Notes: a model not told the origin generated them from the letters alone. Positions 15,255 to 23,595 are shown, counted from the stretch's first letter. The stretch is DNA of 33,809 bases from Amycolatopsis thailandensis (GCF_002234405.1 NZ_NMQT01000084.1:1-33809), one strand, 5' to 3'. A program made the numbers and translations.

Positions 15255-16454
15255 TCAGAAGAAGGTACCGCACCAGGGGTTCACTCGCGTGCCGAACAGC
15301 AGGTCCGCTCGCTCCAACGCGGTCTCACCGGTGGCCCGGACGCGGCCGGCGACCGCGAGCTCCGACGCGCGCCAGGCGCCGAGATACATCATCGACAAGG
15401 TGTCGACGTTCATTTCGAGATCCGCCGGGTCGGTGGTGCGTGCCGCGCCGTCCGCGGAAAGCCGGTAGCGGCCGGAGTTGTGCTCCAGGAAGGGATCGGT
15501 GACTTCGATGACGGCCGGTTCGCCCCGGTAGGTGCGAGCGTCGAGCATCGTGGCGACGTCGACCAGCCGGAGCCAGCCCTCGTCCTGGAGCTTCTCCACG
15601 GTCACGTGCCGAGGGTCGGTGAACAGCAACTCCACCGGTTCGTCGAGCGGCCGTTTCTCGGCGGTGATGCGGTCGACAAGGTCCACCGACAGCAGATACC
15701 GCCACAGTCCCGCGAACGCCTCGGAGCCCGAGTAGTGGAAGGACTGGATCTTCAGCAGCGACGGGGCATCGAATCTGGCCCTCTCTACGGTGTAGGTCAC
15801 ATAGCCGTCGACGCCGTCCGGGCCCCGATGCACGGCTGTCGAGACAGGAGTGGTGGCCCGGCGCACTTCCCGCTCGTAACCCGGCCACAGATGCGGGCTC
15901 CGCGCGATCATGCCGGGCCTGGTGCGCGGAAGCGCGTCGAAGAGCGACGGCCACTGTTCGATGGTGCTTTCCAGGCCCAGCACGGAGATCTGCCCGCCCA
16001 CCGGGGCCTCGGGACGGAACCGGGCACGGTGCCTGTCGACCTCGATCGACTTGGCCCGCGCGCCGACGCCGTAACCGAACCTGCCGTAGATGGCGCCCTC
16101 GGAGGCGTGCAGCATCGCCGCCGGCACGCCGCGAGCGGCGAAATCCTCGAACTGGGCGCGCATCAGGCCGGTCAGCACGCCGCGACGGGTGCGATCGGCG
16201 CGGACACCGACCAGGCTGACCGCGGCCAGCGGCGTGGTCGCGCCGCCGGGCAGCGTCATTTCCGAATCGAAGGACCGGGCGGTGCCGATCAGCTCCGGGT
16301 CGAATGCGGCGAACCCGCGATCCGGCTGCATCGACGCGGCGATGGCCGACCATTCCTCGTCGGTCATCTCCTTGGCGTGCAAGGCACGCCTGAACACATC
16401 GGTCGCGGCCCGTTCCTCGTCGGACCGCAGCAGCCGCACTGAGAAGTCGCTCAT
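15255..16454 (-). CDS. Eis-family GNAT N-acetyltransferase, copy 2
   Basis: A 399-residue paralogue of the acetyltransferase at 13557-14777; about half of the first 150 residues are identical by eye. Shared landmarks: VRADRTRRGVLTGLM (CoA loop), EDFAARGVPAAMLHASEG, IYGRFGYG, LWRYLLSVDLVDRI in the middle part, and the C-terminal NPWCGTFF. The insertion and loop segments between residues 140 and 260, which form the substrate pocket in Eis, differ most, so the two copies probably accept different amines. A CATGAT hexamer sits 6 nt ahead of ATG (possible leaderless start). The DUF4333 membrane protein gene is 41 bp upstream in the same direction. Confidence 0.9.
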   Translation of the reverse strand: MSDFSVRLLRSDEERAATDVFRRALHAKEMTDEEWSAIAASMQPDRGFAAFDPELIGTARSFDSEMTLPGGATTPLAAVSLVGVRADRTRRGVLTGLMRAQFEDFAARGVPAAMLHASEGAIYGRFGYGVGARAKSIEVDRHRARFRPEAPVGGQISVLGLESTIEQWPSLFDALPRTRPGMIARSPHLWPGYEREVRRATTPVSTAVHRGPDGVDGYVTYTVERARFDAPSLLKIQSFHYSGSEAFAGLWRYLLSVDLVDRITAEKRPLDEPVELLFTDPRHVTVEKLQDEGWLRLVDVATMLDARTYRGEPAVIEVTDPFLEHNSGRYRLSADGAARTTDPADLEMNVDTLSMMYLGAWRASELAVAGRVRATGETALERADLLFGTRVNPWCGTFF

Positions 16455-16495
16455 GGGACGATCATGCAGGATCGACCGCCCCCGGCGCCCGCCGT

Positions 16496-17284
16496 TTACT
16501 TGGTGACGGCGGGCGGCGAGACCTCGTAGTTGCCGGTGTCACCCTTCACGGTGATCGGCACCTCCTGCGGCTTGCCCTCGATCGTCGCGGTGCAGGTGAA
16601 CTTCACCCCGTCCTTGACCTCCTGGCCCGAGGGGCAGGTGACCGCGCTGATCTCCTTGATCCCGTAGGTCTCGGTGAGCAGCTTCTGCACGTCGGTCTGC
16701 ATCTGGGTGTTGTTGAACACCTGGGTGTTGAACCAGCCCGGCGTGACGAATCCGAGGATGCCGACCGCGGCGATGATCACCACGAGCGCGCCGATCCCGA
16801 TGAACAGGCCCTTCTTGGACTTCGGCTTGTCCTGCGTCTCGCCCTGGGTGCCGGGGAACTGGCCCTGGCCGTAGTCGTACTGGCCCGGCTGCTGCGGCTG
16901 CCCGTACTGCGGCTGCTGCTGCGGACCGCTCTGCGGGTAGCCAGGCTGCTGCTGGGGGCCGCTCTGCGGATAACCCGGCTGCTGCCCGTACTGCGGCTGC
17001 TGGCCCCACTGAGGCTGCTGTTGCTGCGTCTGGGAGGGGTCATAGCCAGGCTGCTGCGGATATCCCGGCTGCTGCTGCGACGGGTCGTAAGGTGCGGGCT
17101 GCTGGCCCCATTGGGGCTGTTGCTGCTGCGTCTGCGACGGGTCTTGCTGCGGCTGCTGCCCCCATTGCGGTTGCTGCTGCGGGCCGCTCGGCGGTTGAGC
17201 GCCGCCCGGCTGTTGCCCGTAGCCCGGCTGCTGCCCCCACTGGGGCTGCTGCTGCGGGTCGTTGCCGCCATACGGCGTGCTCAT
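16496..17284 (-). CDS. Gln/Pro/Gly-rich DUF4333 membrane protein (Rv2091c-like)
   Basis: A 262-residue protein with a low-complexity cytoplasmic N-terminus (about 1-150) made of QQP, WGQQP and QPGYPQ repeats, a basic patch KPKSKK (153-158), one transmembrane helix (about 159-178) and an external DUF4333 domain (about 190-258) with MQTDVQKLLTETY and two cysteines (TCPSG, FTCTA). This layout is that of M. tuberculosis Rv2091c, which also lies directly downstream of helY; it is therefore the probable ancestral copy and the lipoprotein at 14822 the derived one. The repetitive N-terminus could drive self-association, as in other QP-rich actinobacterial proteins, but that is inference. GGAGG precedes the ATG. 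Confidence 0.88.
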   Translation of the reverse strand: MSTPYGGNDPQQQPQWGQQPGYGQQPGGAQPPSGPQQQPQWGQQPQQDPSQTQQQQPQWGQQPAPYDPSQQQPGYPQQPGYDPSQTQQQQPQWGQQPQYGQQPGYPQSGPQQQPGYPQSGPQQQPQYGQPQQPGQYDYGQGQFPGTQGETQDKPKSKKGLFIGIGALVVIIAAVGILGFVTPGWFNTQVFNNTQMQTDVQKLLTETYGIKEISAVTCPSGQEVKDGVKFTCTATIEGKPQEVPITVKGDTGNYEVSPPAVTK

Positions 17285-17481
17285 CGTTCGCCTCCGCCTG
17301 TTCCGCGATCGTCACCGGCCCACCGACCTTGGCCGTCGTGGGCGATCCAACCACAGGTCCGGGCCCCTGCCCACTGTTCCCGGGTGGTGTCGGAGCAACT
17401 AGCCGCGACCGTGCTCACACCGGTGGCGGCATCCGGTCCGCCAGTCAGCCCAATACCTCGTGGCATCGGCCCGAGGACCGC

Positions 17482-17538
17482 GCGCTATGAAAGGTCCTTT
17501 CCTTGCAAAATCTGCAAGGAAAGGACCTTTCATAGCGC
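17482..17538. terminator. perfect 26-bp hairpin after helY
   Basis: Arms 17482-17507 and 17513-17538 are exact reverse complements, loop AAATC. It starts 20 bp past the helY stop. The arms hold ATGAAAGGTCC, resembling but not identical to the CCGTGAAGG family. The remaining sequence from 17285 to 17481 shows no gene. Confidence 0.8.
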
Positions 17539-17558
17539 TTGAGTTGAACGAACGCGGA

Positions 17559-20336
17559 TCAGGCGCCGCCCGCCGCCACGACTCCCCGGCGCAGGGCCTT
17601 GACCGCGTCCGAGGCCGCCGCGCCGACCGGATCCGCCTTCCCGAGGACGTCGCGGATCTGGTCCAGCAGGTCGATGACCTGCCGCGACCAGCGCACGAAG
17701 TCACCGGCGGAAAGCTCCTGTCCGTTCGCCTCGGCGGCGGTGAGGACCTTCTCCAGCGACTCGCCGCGCGCCCAGCGGTAGACGGGCCAGGCGAACCCGG
17801 CATCGGGCTCACGGGTGCGGTCCAGCTTGTGCCGCCGCTCGTCTTCGGTGAGCTCCATCCACAGGCGCCCGGTCGCCTGCCAGGCGTCGAGCACCTTCCC
17901 CGCGGGCAGACGAGGCTCTCCCGCGGTGTCGCGGCGGGCCTCGAAGACCAGCGTCGAGACGACGGCCGCGAGTTCGGCGGGCGCCAGGCCCTTCCAGACG
18001 CCGTGCCGGATACATTCGGCGGCGAGCAGGTCGGACTCGCTGTAGAGGCGGGTCAGCCGCTTGCCGTGTTCGGTGACGCGGTCCTCGCCGTCACCCTTGG
18101 ATTCCGGGCCGAGGTAGCCACGCTCGCCGAGCAGCCGCAGGATCCGGTCGAAGGCGCGGGCGAGCGAGTGCGTCGTCGCGGCGACCTTGCGTTCCAGCTG
18201 CTCTGTCTCCGCCGAGAGCCGCTGATACCGCTCGACCCAGCGCAGATTCGCCTCGCGTTCGGCCAGACCGTGGCACGGATGCGACCGCAGCGCCCGTCGC
18301 AGCGCGGCCAGCTCACCGTCCTCATTGGCCCCGGCGCGGCGCTTCTGCCTGCCGGGCAGGGAGATCCCCGCGTTGCGAAGGCTCGACGCGATGTCGCGAC
18401 GGGTCTTCGGTGAACGCAGCTCGATGTGTTTCGGCAGCTTGATGTTCCCCAGCGCCTCCACCGGCGAAGGGAAGTCGGACACCGAGAGCGGTCCGGACCA
18501 GCGGTCCTCGGTGACCACGACGGGCCGCGGTTCGCGGATCGGGTCGAGCCCCGGGTCGACGACGACCGCGAGCCCAGCGCGACGGCCGGCGGGCACGGCG
18601 ATGACGTCGCCCTTGCGGAGCTTCTCCAGCGACTCGGCCGTACCGGCCCGGCGAGCGGAGGTGTTCTGCCGCGAAAGCGCCTTCTCCCTGGCGGAGATCT
18701 TCGCCCGCAGCTCGACGTACTCCAGCATCTCCTCGAAGTCGCCGGTGATGGCGGAGGTGTAGCCCCGCAGGGCTTCCTTGTTCCGCTCGATCCGCCGCGC
18801 GGTCCCGACCACCGACCGGTCGGCCTGGAACTGCGCGAACGACTGTTCCAGCAGGTCACGAGCCGCCTCGGCGCCGACCTGGGCGACCAGGTTCACCGCC
18901 ATGTTGTAACCGGGGCGGAAGGACGACCGCAGCGGATACGTCCGGGTCGAGGCGAGGCCGCCGACCTGCTTCGGGTCGATGCCCGGCTGCCAGGCGACGA
19001 CGGCGTGCCCTTCGACGTCGATCCCGCGCCGGCCCGCGCGCCCGGTGAGCTGGGTGTACTCCCCCGGCGTCAGGTCGACGTGCGCCTCGCCGTTGTACTT
19101 CACCAGCCGTTCCAGCACGACGGTGCGCGCGGGCATGTTGATGCCGAGCGCGAGCGTCTCCGTGGCGAAGACGACCTTCACCAGACCCTGGACGAACAGT
19201 TCCTCCACGGTCTCCTTGAACGCCGGGAGCAGCCCCGCGTGGTGCCCGGCGATGCCGCGTTCGAGCGCCTCGCGCCACTCCCAGTAGCCGAGGACGCCGA
19301 GGTCGCCTTCGGGCAGGTCCTTGGTGCGCTCGGCGACGATGCGGCGGACTTTCTCGACCTCTTCGGGACCGTTGAGCCGCAGACCGGACCGCACGCACTG
19401 ACCGACCGCGGCATCGCAACCGGCGCGGGAGAAGATGAACACGATGGCGGGGAGCAGCCCGGCGTTGTCCAGGCGCTCCACCGTGTCGGTGCGGGACGGC
19501 GGCCGGAACCGCGGCATCCGGGACGGTGCCCCGCGACGCCCCCTCGGCCCGCGCATCCCGGCCGGGGCGAACCCCCGGCCGACCTCCTCGGTACGGCGCA
19601 GCAGGCTGGGGTTGATCCGCAGCTCGGTGCCGGGAGCGTGTTCCTCCTGGCCCGCGAACAGGTCCATCAGCCGGTTCCCGACCAGCATGTGCTGCCACAG
19701 CGGCACGGGGCGGTGCTCGTCGACGACGACGGTGGTGTCGCCGCGGACCTCGACGAGCCATTCGCCGAACTCCTCGGCGTTGCTCACCGTGGCCGACAGG
19801 CCGACGACCCGGACGTGCTCGGGCAGGTGGAGGATGACCTCTTCCCAGACCGCGCCGCGGAACCTGTCCGCGAGGTAGTGGACCTCGTCCATCACCACGT
19901 ACGCGAGCTCGCCGATGGTCGACGACCCGGCGTAGAGCATGTTGCGCAGGACCTCGGTGGTCATCACCACGACCTGCGCGTTGCCGTTGATCGAGGTGTC
20001 ACCGGTCAGCAGGCCGACGGCGTCGGCGCCGTACCGGCCGACCAGATCCGCGTACTTCTGGTTCGACAACGCCTTGATGGGTGTCGTGTAGAAGCATTTG
20101 CGGCCCTCGGCGAGGGCGAGGTGCACCGCGAACTCGCCGACCACGGTCTTCCCGGCGCCGGTGGGCGCGCAGACGAGCACGCCGTGCCCGTCTTCGAGGG
20201 CCTCGCAGCCGCGGACCTGGAAGTCGTCGAATTCGAACGACGACTCCGCCGCGAAGCGGGTCAGCTGGGGATACCGAGCGCGGCGCTGGGAGGCCGCGTA
20301 GGCCTCGGCCGGGGTCTGGGAAGGGCTATTGACCAC
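17559..20336 (-). CDS. helY: HelY-like SKI2-family RNA helicase
   Basis: A 925-residue DEAD/H helicase of the Ski2/Mtr4 superfamily, ATP-dependent and probably acting in RNA remodelling or decay. Visible motifs: Walker A APTGAGKT (47-54), motif II DEVH (140-143), motif III SAT in VVGLSATVSNAEEF, and motif VI QLTGRAGRRG. A long C-terminal region with Arg-rich and helical parts follows the two RecA domains. The length is close to M. tuberculosis HelY (906). GTG 20336 is chosen because homology begins a few residues later (AYAASQRRARYPQLTRFAAE); further upstream in-frame starts would cross the start of the divergent membrane-protein gene. It sits between tatC/lipid kinase and the DUF4333 gene, as in the mycobacterial order. 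Confidence 0.92.
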   Translation of the reverse strand: MVNSPSQTPAEAYAASQRRARYPQLTRFAAESSFEFDDFQVRGCEALEDGHGVLVCAPTGAGKTVVGEFAVHLALAEGRKCFYTTPIKALSNQKYADLVGRYGADAVGLLTGDTSINGNAQVVVMTTEVLRNMLYAGSSTIGELAYVVMDEVHYLADRFRGAVWEEVILHLPEHVRVVGLSATVSNAEEFGEWLVEVRGDTTVVVDEHRPVPLWQHMLVGNRLMDLFAGQEEHAPGTELRINPSLLRRTEEVGRGFAPAGMRGPRGRRGAPSRMPRFRPPSRTDTVERLDNAGLLPAIVFIFSRAGCDAAVGQCVRSGLRLNGPEEVEKVRRIVAERTKDLPEGDLGVLGYWEWREALERGIAGHHAGLLPAFKETVEELFVQGLVKVVFATETLALGINMPARTVVLERLVKYNGEAHVDLTPGEYTQLTGRAGRRGIDVEGHAVVAWQPGIDPKQVGGLASTRTYPLRSSFRPGYNMAVNLVAQVGAEAARDLLEQSFAQFQADRSVVGTARRIERNKEALRGYTSAITGDFEEMLEYVELRAKISAREKALSRQNTSARRAGTAESLEKLRKGDVIAVPAGRRAGLAVVVDPGLDPIREPRPVVVTEDRWSGPLSVSDFPSPVEALGNIKLPKHIELRSPKTRRDIASSLRNAGISLPGRQKRRAGANEDGELAALRRALRSHPCHGLAEREANLRWVERYQRLSAETEQLERKVAATTHSLARAFDRILRLLGERGYLGPESKGDGEDRVTEHGKRLTRLYSESDLLAAECIRHGVWKGLAPAELAAVVSTLVFEARRDTAGEPRLPAGKVLDAWQATGRLWMELTEDERRHKLDRTREPDAGFAWPVYRWARGESLEKVLTAAEANGQELSAGDFVRWSRQVIDLLDQIRDVLGKADPVGAAASDAVKALRRGVVAAGGA

Positions 20337-20448
20337 TTCGTCAGGGTTCCATACCCCACCGACAGTTCGCACTCGGTGTGACGATCTCGGGAACGTCCGA
20401 CACGCCTCTGTCATCCAAGGGACGGATCCGGGATCGAGAGGGGACGCC

Positions 20449-21036
20449 ATGGAGATCGCTTGCCCACGGTGCGCGCAGGTCGACCAGGTGCAAAGCGTGC
20501 CGGCCGTGTTCCAGGGCGGGCAGACCACGTACCGGGTGCGAGGGGGCATGACGGCCGTCCCCGCCGGAGACGGCGTGGTCTACACCGCGACGACGCACAC
20601 CGGCGTGTCGGTCACCGCGACCGCCGCGGCGCTCAACCCGTACCCCGTGCTCCGCGGCGGCGGGTGCTTCCTGGCGCTCGCACTGTTCCTGCTGATCCCG
20701 GCGTTCGTGTTCGTCTCGTTCGCCACCGACGTGCTCGCCGAAGACCCCGCGCCGACCGCGGGCGGCCGCGCCGGACAGGCCATCGGAGCCTGGATCTTCC
20801 CGTTCGGCGCGTTCGCGCTGGTCGCGCTCTTCGCGGTCCTGTTCGTGCTCCGGCTCAGGCGCAACGCGCGGATCCGGAGGGGCATCCCCGACGCGCTGGC
20901 GTACTGGCGGCAGGCGTGGTTCTGCCATCGTTGCGGCGGGGTGTTCTTCCCGCGCGGCGAGCTGATGTCGGCCGCGACGTTCCGCGGACAGGTGTGGCGC
21001 GTGGGCGACTACGCCGGGATCAGCCGAGGACGGTGA
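20449..21036 (+). CDS. zinc-ribbon-like membrane protein, unknown function
   Basis: A 195-residue protein I do not recognise. It opens with MEIACPRCAQVDQV (Cys5-x2-Cys8) and ends with a second pair in WFCHRCGGVFFPRGE, separated by a Gly/Thr-rich stretch and two transmembrane helices (about residues 67-88 and 116-138). Both termini should face the same side, so the two CxxC pairs could form one zinc ribbon. ATG 20449 is preferred over an in-frame start at 20329 because GAGAGGGG precedes it and the extra 40 residues look non-coding. It is divergent from helY with 112 bp between them, and its 3' end overlaps the lipid kinase tail by 17 bp. Whether it works with HelY is unknown. Confidence 0.8.
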   Translation: MEIACPRCAQVDQVQSVPAVFQGGQTTYRVRGGMTAVPAGDGVVYTATTHTGVSVTATAAALNPYPVLRGGGCFLALALFLLIPAFVFVSFATDVLAEDPAPTAGGRAGQAIGAWIFPFGAFALVALFAVLFVLRLRRNARIRRGIPDALAYWRQAWFCHRCGGVFFPRGELMSAATFRGQVWRVGDYAGISRGR

Positions 21037-21895
21037 GCGCGCCGGGGACGCAGGTGATGTCGATCGGCAGTCCGCCCAGCGGCTCGCCATCGGCGTAGAC
21101 CGGCAGATCGCTGCCCGCCAGGTGAAGCCGGCTGGCCTTCAGGATTCGGACCGCCGGATGCCCGACGTGTCGTCCTGAGCGGACACCCGGCAGCATCCGC
21201 AGCAGGTCGAGCCGGTTCGCGTCGCCCACGACGGTGACGTCGAATCGGCCGTCTTCCGGATCGGCTCCGGGGCAGATCCGCATGCCGCCGCCGTAGAAAG
21301 GGGTGTTGCCGACGGCGATCATGGTGGCGTCGAGTTCGAGCGTCTCGACGTCGGTGCGGAGAACGACCGGGCGGGGCCGGAACGCGGCGAGTTCGGCCAG
21401 GATCGCGAAGTCGTAGCGGCGTGGGCCCCGGGGCCAGGTCAGCCGGTTGGCGCGTTCGGTGACCAGGGCGTCGAAGCCCGAGCACAGCACGGTGGCGAAC
21501 CATTCGCCACCGGCCCTGCCCAGGTCGATCCGCCGCCGCCGGCCCTCCGCGATCCGCCTCGCGGCGAGATCGACGGCCGCGTGCGGATTCCCGGGGATCC
21601 CGAGCGCCCTGGCGAAGTCATTCCCGGTGCCCGCGGGGACGAGCCCGAGCGCGACACCGGATTCGGCGCAGAACTGGACGCCTTGGTGGGCCGCGCCGTC
21701 ACCGCCGAGGACGACGAGGACGTCCAGGCCCGCCGCGCGTGAATCGGTCATCAGCGCACGGGATTCCTCGACCGTGTCGGCCACGAGGACGTCGAGCCGG
21801 TCCACGACGGGCCGCAGCCGCGCCGCGACCGACTCCATCAGCCGTGCCGCCGCCCCGTCACCCGAGGCGGGGTGGACGGCCAGTGCCGCGTGCAT
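21020..21895 (-). CDS. diacylglycerol kinase family lipid kinase
   Basis: A 291-residue protein of the DAGK catalytic family (YegS/BmrU/LCB5-like). Nucleotide site: VVLGGDGAAH with GGDG at 64-67 (Ala instead of the usual Thr after it) and the second loop PAGTGNDFARALGI (87-100). The C-terminal beta-sandwich carries NTPFYGGGMRICPGADPEDG, and the last strand DLPVYADGEPLGGLPIDIT, both family signatures. It should phosphorylate a lipid such as diacylglycerol in the cytoplasm or at the membrane face. ATG 21895 is selected because it begins with MHAALAVHPASG and lies 7 bp after the tatC stop, consistent with co-transcription; the longer in-frame alternative would overlap tatC by 130 bp. Confidence 0.9.
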   Translation of the reverse strand: MHAALAVHPASGDGAAARLMESVAARLRPVVDRLDVLVADTVEESRALMTDSRAAGLDVLVVLGGDGAAHQGVQFCAESGVALGLVPAGTGNDFARALGIPGNPHAAVDLAARRIAEGRRRRIDLGRAGGEWFATVLCSGFDALVTERANRLTWPRGPRRYDFAILAELAAFRPRPVVLRTDVETLELDATMIAVGNTPFYGGGMRICPGADPEDGRFDVTVVGDANRLDLLRMLPGVRSGRHVGHPAVRILKASRLHLAGSDLPVYADGEPLGGLPIDITCVPGALTVLG

Positions 21896-21902
21896 CCCGG
21901 GA

Positions 21903-22874
21903 TCAGGTGACGTCGTCGGTGTTGGTCCGCTTGCCACCGGCGGTGGTCGAGGGTTCGTCGTCGATCGTGGTCGGCGTGTAGTCGAATGGCGCGGCCTCGT
22001 CGTCGGCGAGCTGATCCCAGCCCTCGGTGCCACGGTCCTTGTCCAGCTTGCGGTCGTGGAAGCGAGCGATCTGAATGGACAGCTCCAGCAACACGATCAG
22101 CGCGGCGGACAGGCCGAGCATCGAGAACGGATCCGAACCGGGCGTCGCGAAGGCGGCGAAGACGAACACCACCATGATCAGGCCGCGGCGCCACTTCTTC
22201 AGCGTCTGGTACTTCAGGACGCCGACGCGGTTCAACATCACCACGAGCAGCGGGAGCTCGAAACTGACGCCGAAGATCAGCAGCAGCGACAGGATGAACG
22301 AGATGTACTTGTCACCGGTGAGGGCGGTGATGAACTGGTCCCCACCGAAGTTCATCAGCAGTTCGAGAGCGTGCGGGATGAGCAGGTACGCGAGAACCGC
22401 ACCGGCGGCGAAGAGCAGCGACGCGAAGAAGACGAAGGTGAGCGCGTACTTGCGCTCCTTCGAGTAAAGGCCGGGCGCGATGAACGCCCAGAACTGGTAC
22501 AGCCACAGTGGAGCGAACAGCACCGCGCCCGCGGCGAGACCGACCTTCAGCTGGATCATGAAGGCTTCGAACGGGACCGTCTGGAGCAGCTGACAGTGAC
22601 CGTCCGGAGTGCCGCCGAGCCTGCGCTGGTAGGGAATGCCACAGTACGGGCCGGTCATGATGTCGCCGAGCGACGGGATCGGACCCACCCTGGTCTGGAA
22701 CCAGATGAAGCCGATGATCCCGCCCGCGACGAGGGCGAGCAGCGCGAAGCCCAGGCGGCGCCGGAACTCGTAGATGTGCTCGATGAGCGTCATCGTGCCG
22801 TCGGGATTGGTCCGGCGGCTGCGCTTGCGCCGCTTCGACCCGCGGCGTTCCTCACCTGAGGCGGAATCCGCCAC
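21903..22874 (-). CDS. tatC: Sec-independent protein translocase subunit TatC
   Basis: A 323-residue TatC, the receptor of the twin-arginine export pathway in the cytoplasmic membrane. After a basic N-terminus (residues 8-22) comes the hallmark TLIEHIYEFRRRLGFALLAL, where the Glu and Arg residues contact the twin-arginine signal. Six membrane helices follow, including PGLYSKERKYALTFVFF and FGVSFELPLLVVMLNRVGVL. The C-terminus has an extra ~50-residue charged tail after the last helix. It is separated from tatA by 108 bp with a perfect hairpin. No tatB is in the window; actinobacteria usually place tatB elsewhere. The GTG start agrees with the mycobacterial length. Confidence 0.96.
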   Translation of the reverse strand: MADSASGEERRGSKRRKRSRRTNPDGTMTLIEHIYEFRRRLGFALLALVAGGIIGFIWFQTRVGPIPSLGDIMTGPYCGIPYQRRLGGTPDGHCQLLQTVPFEAFMIQLKVGLAAGAVLFAPLWLYQFWAFIAPGLYSKERKYALTFVFFASLLFAAGAVLAYLLIPHALELLMNFGGDQFITALTGDKYISFILSLLLIFGVSFELPLLVVMLNRVGVLKYQTLKKWRRGLIMVVFVFAAFATPGSDPFSMLGLSAALIVLLELSIQIARFHDRKLDKDRGTEGWDQLADDEAAPFDYTPTTIDDEPSTTAGGKRTNTDDVT

Positions 22875-22903
22875 TGAACAGTCCGTTCTCGTCAGAGTCC
22901 ACC

Positions 22904-22933
22904 ATGAGCGCGCCGTGGCTACGGCGCGCTCAT
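22904..22933. terminator. 13-bp perfect hairpin between tatA and tatC
   Basis: Arms ATGAGCGCGCCGT (22904-22916) and ACGGCGCGCTCAT (22921-22933), loop GGCT. It lies between tatA (stop 22983) and tatC (start 22874), so it could lower tatC expression relative to tatA, an attenuator-like or mRNA-stabilising role. It lacks a U-tract. Confidence 0.6.
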
Positions 22934-22982
22934 CCGCGGACAGGCTCCGCTGGGCTGGCTAGAAGCTGCTTGCCGAGACCGC

Positions 22983-23336
22983 TCAGCTGGCGTTCTTCTG
23001 CGCCTGCTCGGCCGGAGCGGGCGTGGCAGGCGTGGCGGCCTGCTGCTTCTTGAGCTCGTCGAGCTGGCGCTGGAGGTCGGCGACCTGCTTGTCCTGCGCG
23101 GACGCGGCCGGCGCGGCGGGCGCGGGCGTGGTGGCCTGCGGCAGCTGCTTGGTCTCGACCTCTTCGGTCTCGGCGGCCTTGTCCTTGTCTCCGCCGGCCA
23201 TGTCCTTGGTCTCGGCCTTGAAGATCTTCATGGACTTGCCGATGGACCGCGCGGCGTCCGGAAGCCTCTTGGCGCCGAACAGCAGAACAACGACGAGCAC
23301 CAGGATGATGATGTGCCACGGCTGCAGCGCGTTCAT
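22983..23336 (-). CDS. tatA: Sec-independent protein translocase subunit TatA
   Basis: A 117-residue TatA, the pore-forming subunit of Tat export. It has a single N-terminal membrane helix (WHIIILVLVVVLLFG, about 6-20), the FG hinge, an amphipathic helix (AKRLPDAARSIGKSMKIFKAE) and a long charged C-terminal tail rich in Ala, Gln, Lys and Pro with a short heptad-like stretch (QVADLQRQLDELKKQQ). ATG 23336 is chosen over a 33-codon longer frame because AAGGAGG lies 9 nt upstream and family homology begins at the first residue. Same strand and order as mycobacterial tatA between pafC and tatC. Confidence 0.96.
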   Translation of the reverse strand: MNALQPWHIIILVLVVVLLFGAKRLPDAARSIGKSMKIFKAETKDMAGGDKDKAAETEEVETKQLPQATTPAPAAPAASAQDKQVADLQRQLDELKKQQAATPATPAPAEQAQKNAS

Positions 23337-23373
23337 CGTTTGCGGCCTCCTTCTCGAGTCTCTGGGTGAGATG

Positions 23374-23583
23374 TTACCGGTCTTCGAGCCCACGTCGTTG
23401 CGCGATCGCCACGCGGAGCGCGGCCGACCGGGCACGAAGGAGCCCTGTCCGTTTTCGGGTGTTCGTAGCCACCATGCTCATCGTATGGGTGAGCACGCGC
23501 AAGACTCTGCGTAATTTGATTAGCAGAACGAAGAGCAGGATCAGCCCGGCGACGGCCAGCACGATGCTCGGCAGGTACGACAC
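23374..23583 (-). CDS. small single-pass membrane protein between pafC and tatA
   Basis: A 69-residue protein I do not recognise by family. Residues about 4-22 (LPSIVLAVAGLILLFVLLI) form one transmembrane helix, followed by a strongly basic cytoplasmic tail (KLRRVLRVL, NTRKRTGLLRARSAALRV, QRRG). It lies 9 bp after the pafC stop and 37 bp before tatA. A TAGGGT (23590-23595) overlapping the pafC stop sits 6 nt before its GTG, suggesting its own leaderless promoter. Codon use matches the neighbours, so I consider it real; I believe such a small membrane gene recurs at this locus in relatives but cannot check that here. Confidence 0.7.
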   Translation of the reverse strand: MSYLPSIVLAVAGLILLFVLLIKLRRVLRVLTHTMSMVATNTRKRTGLLRARSAALRVAIAQRRGLEDR

Positions 23584-23589
23584 GGCGTC

Positions 23590-23595
23590 ACCCTA
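23590..23595 (-). promoter_or_regulatory. -10 hexamer overlapping pafC stop codon
   Basis: TAGGGT on the minus strand, whose TAG (23593-23595) is the pafC stop codon. GTG 23583 of the small membrane protein follows after 6 nt. Confidence 0.4.

Noticed and set aside
13557..17284. Reading the two Eis copies as aminoglycoside-resistance genes
   Set aside because: Eis-family similarity alone does not show drug acetylation; substrate-pocket regions differ between the copies and from known members.
17281..17466. 61-codon minus-strand frame upstream of the QP-rich DUF4333 gene
   Set aside because: No ribosome site, no family pattern, and it ends over the DUF4333 start region; probably untranslated leader.
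18426..20381. 651-codon + strand frame opposite helY
   Set aside because: Antisense shadow of helY; no recognised domain and very high Arg/Asp/Gly content.
20337..20549. 71-residue N-terminal extension of HelY
   Set aside because: It would cross the start of the divergent zinc-ribbon gene and shows no helicase homology; GTG 20336 gives a family-like length.
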